Assembly (NCBI GenBank): GCA_039714575.1
Contig: JBDLJE010000050.1
Span: 1 to 18,721 of the forward strand
Length of the DNA: 18,721 bases
Direction of reading: 5' to 3'
Source of the DNA: Sulfonitrofixus sp039714575
GTDB taxonomy: Bacteria > Campylobacterota > Campylobacteria > Campylobacterales > Sulfurimonadaceae
A program made the position numbers and the translations under genes. The notes below the pieces were generated by a model. The model ran no database searches. It saw nothing but the letters and a program-made list of their open reading frames with translations, and was not told where the DNA came from. Of this stretch, positions 17,511 through 18,721 are shown one piece after another (positions within the stretch are counted from its first letter, which is position 1; each line of letters starts with the position of its first letter).

Positions 17511-17530
17511 GCATAGCCCGCCGGCTAAGC
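17511..17530 (+). terminator. GC-rich hairpin after the TraF_2-like gene
   Basis: TAGCC, loop CGCC, GGCTA, extended by two more GC pairs around an A-A mismatch, starting directly after the stop codon. There is no T-tract behind it, so it may stabilise the 3' end or act as a weak terminator rather than a full intrinsic one. Confidence 0.35.
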
Positions 17531-17579
17531 AAACGACACTCATCGAAAGATATTATAGAGGGCGTTAAACATGCTTGGT

Positions 17580-17585
17580 TATAAT
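17580..17585 (+). promoter_or_regulatory. -10 box of the tRNA-Arg gene
   Basis: Perfect TATAAT preceded by TTGGT, 15 bases before the tRNA. Transcription would start near 17592, leaving a short pyrimidine-rich leader. No convincing -35 is present. Confidence 0.55.
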
Positions 17586-17599
17586 ATCCGCCTCTCTTT

Positions 17600-17675
17600 C
17601 TCTTCATCGCTTAACTGGATAAAGCAGGGCCCTCCTAAGGCCTAGCTCGAGGTTCGAGTCCTCGTGGGGAGACCA
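17600..17675 (+). tRNA. tRNA-Arg (anticodon CCU), CCA encoded
   Basis: A full cloverleaf can be drawn: acceptor 17600-17606 with 17665-17671 (five Watson-Crick and two G-U pairs), D stem GCTT/AAGC, anticodon stem GGGCC/GGCCT with loop CTCCTAA (anticodon CCT at 17634-17636), a four-base variable loop, and a T arm CGAGG-TTCGAGT-CCTCG. Discriminator A and an encoded CCA follow. It reads AGG codons. Odd points are C at position 1, two adjacent G-U pairs in the acceptor and C instead of a purine at position 9. Confidence 0.88.
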
Positions 17676-17708
17676 TACAGCAATCAAACCATACCAATAT
17701 ATGTTCTA

Positions 17709-18158
17709 TCATCGTACCGGTGGCATCTGAGGCTGTCTGACAGGAGGAAAGCGCGGCGGTGAAGAGTACCCTGACGACCCGCTGCTGCCGCCGCTGGAAA
17801 AACTGCCGTCTTGATAGACCTCTGTCACGTTGGGACGAATGCCGTAGATAGCGTGGTATTCACGAACGGCGCCTTTAAAGTAGTCTCTTCGCATTTTGTC
17901 TGCTTTTTTGATGACTTGCCGTATCTGATACTGGTCGGCTAAGATGATCTCCTCTTGACAATACCCCAAGTATTCAGTCGCCGTGTCGATAACCTTGTTG
18001 ATAAGGTTGTAACTTTTACGATAGGAGACCTGCCCCTGCTCATTCATGACATACTTTGCCATGTCATACGCCGCCTCACGATCACTGCAGCTCTTGGCAG
18101 ACAGACTTGCAGTTGCGATCACCAACAATGTGCCAAATATAATGATCGTCTTTCTCAT
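17709..18158 (-). CDS. Small exported protein of unknown function, second of a paralogous pair, Ser/Gly/Pro-rich tail
   Basis: 149 residues from the ATG at 18158, whose ATGA overlaps the TGA of the upstream gene, implying translational coupling; starts further upstream would add an eight-residue leader without sense. Signal peptide MRKTIIIFGTLLVIATASLSA. The mature body has cysteines at 24 and 67, and a helical core (YNLINKVIDTATEYLGYC, DQYQIRQVIKKADKMRRDYF). From about residue 119 it becomes a Ser/Gly-rich then Pro-rich tail (SSGGSSGSSGYSS, PPRFPPVRQPQMPPVR), likely disordered. The core aligns nearly without gaps to the gene upstream, so the pair arose by duplication. I do not recognise the family; a periplasmic location with a disulfide is inferred. 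Confidence 0.8.
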   Translation of the reverse strand: MRKTIIIFGTLLVIATASLSAKSCSDREAAYDMAKYVMNEQGQVSYRKSYNLINKVIDTATEYLGYCQEEIILADQYQIRQVIKKADKMRRDYFKGAVREYHAIYGIRPNVTEVYQDGSFSSGGSSGSSGYSSPPRFPPVRQPQMPPVR

Positions 18159-18529
18159 TGTACCGGCCTTATCGTTCCCCATTTGTAGACGATGATCTCC
18201 TCAGGATGGCTGCGGGCATACCTGCCGATCTCATACAGAGTGAACACCTTGTAACTCTGTTGATACTGCTCTGCCTTTGCGATCTTGCGTTTGAGCGTGT
18301 ACTGGCGGTCTAAAGAGTAGCTTTTTGGACACTTTTCAAGCAGCCCTGTACCCTTTTTAATAAACTTTCCAATGATCGCATAGGAGCTGTTGCCGGCAAT
18401 TGCGATACGAGCTACTGTGTCATAGGCTTTTTCCTCTTTTTCAAATACTGCTTTCAGTGTAGAACAGTCATCCGCTTTGACAGTGCTATTAATGAGTAAA
18501 AGTAAGATCGACAGAGTAAATAGCTTCAT
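18155..18529 (-). CDS. Small exported protein of unknown function, first of a paralogous pair
   Basis: 124 residues. Signal peptide MKLFTLSILLLLINSTVKA, then DDCSTLKAVFEKEEKAYDTVA. Cysteines at 22 and 67 match those at 24 and 67 in the next gene. The core YAIIGKFIKKGTGLLEKC and DRQYTLKRKIAKAEQYQQ aligns with the paralogue from residue 50 on with no gap; this copy lacks the Ser/Gly/Pro tail. It is probably periplasmic and mostly helical. A TATAAT lies just upstream (18553-18558) but no Shine-Dalgarno is evident before the ATG. Function unknown. Confidence 0.78.
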   Translation of the reverse strand: MKLFTLSILLLLINSTVKADDCSTLKAVFEKEEKAYDTVARIAIAGNSSYAIIGKFIKKGTGLLEKCPKSYSLDRQYTLKRKIAKAEQYQQSYKVFTLYEIGRYARSHPEEIIVYKWGTIRPVQ

Positions 18530-18552
18530 ACAACTATTTTAGCGGATAGACT

Positions 18553-18558
18553 ATTATA
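18553..18558 (-). promoter_or_regulatory. -10 box for the two-cysteine paralogue pair
   Basis: TATAAT read on the minus strand, about 24 bases before the ATG at 18529. It would give a very short leader and transcribe both small genes together. Confidence 0.45.
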
Positions 18559-18595
18559 TTGGAGAGAGGAAAAAAGGTTAGATGATATTTTAAAT

Positions 18596-18721
18596 TTTCG
18601 TTCGCTGAAAAGCCCAGCAGTTGGCTTTTCCTATCAGTTGAGAACCTTCGGTTCTTTATTGATGTCCAAGCCTTCGGTGATGCTTCGCATAACACCTTCG
18701 GTTTCGTTCGCTGAAAAGCCC
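18596..18721. repeat. Start of a palindrome-rich tandem repeat, period 106 bases
   Basis: A 20-base sequence beginning TTTCGTTCGCTG at 18596-18615 recurs exactly at 18702-18721, where the window stops, giving a 106-base period. Within the unit are a perfect 8-bp hairpin GAAAAGCC/GGCTTTTC (18607-18614 with 18623-18630), a 6-bp hairpin AGAACC/GGTTCT (18641-18655) and three copies of CCTTCGGT (18645, 18671, 18695). The base before the first copy is unrelated AT-rich DNA, so 18596 is the array edge. No gene is assigned here. Confidence 0.75.

Noticed and set aside
17600..18721. Integrated element at the tRNA-Arg 3' end
   Set aside because: No integrase gene and no repeat of the tRNA 3' end are seen downstream in the window.
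18596..18721. CRISPR array
   Set aside because: The period is 106 bases, the internal words are not separated by unique spacers of constant length, and no cas gene is nearby.

Overview
The window looks like a chromosomal segment of a member of the Campylobacterota (Sulfurimonas/Sulfuricurvum/Sulfurovum-like). This is inferred from T-rich extended -10 promoters (for example a T7-GC-TATAAT at 14243-14257), an N-carbamoylputrescine amidase of the agmatine route to putrescine, two FadL/TraF_2-type outer-membrane barrels, and moderate GC in the housekeeping genes. No 16S or other taxonomic marker is present, so the assignment is tentative.

Left edge (1-4185, minus strand): one very large secreted protein enters from the left and has no stop apart from a single 1-base frameshift near its start. 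It has a signal peptide, an SbsA-type Ig domain, a Big_2-type domain, a carboxypeptidase-regulatory-like domain, an Asp-rich calcium-binding-like stretch, RHS head motifs, an inserted LamG/concanavalin-like domain and YD/RHS repeats. The LamG domain lies where related RHS/teneurin-like proteins usually carry NHL repeats. This gene is more AT-rich than its neighbours and is the most accessory-looking part of the window.

Middle (4328-11677, all minus strand): an AAA+ ATPase with a variant Walker B, then an acyl-CoA synthetase next to a FadL outer-membrane channel (a plausible uptake and activation pair for hydrophobic acids). Next comes a probable three-gene operon of Tas-like aldo/keto reductase, lipoprotein and endonuclease IV. 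The reductase is divergent from a receiver-HD-GYP response regulator, across a nearly symmetric -10 element.

Right-middle (11804-15234, plus strand): the HD-GYP regulator, a Y-family DNA polymerase with an unusual insert and no Shine-Dalgarno, and a DUF234-like PD-(D/E)XK protein that lacks the usual ATPase half and seems to start at a rare ATC codon. It is convergent with aguB (15240-16094, minus), which is divergent from a TraF_2-like outer-membrane barrel (16217-17509).

Right edge (17510-18721): a tRNA-Arg(CCU) that appears not to have been listed among protein features, a translationally coupled pair of small exported proteins that are recognisable tandem paralogues with two conserved cysteines, and the start of a palindrome-rich tandem repeat with a 106-base period that is cut by the window end. 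The best candidates for something undescribed are the RHS-LamG architecture, the two-cysteine paralogue pair, and the ATPase-less DUF234 gene with its non-canonical start.
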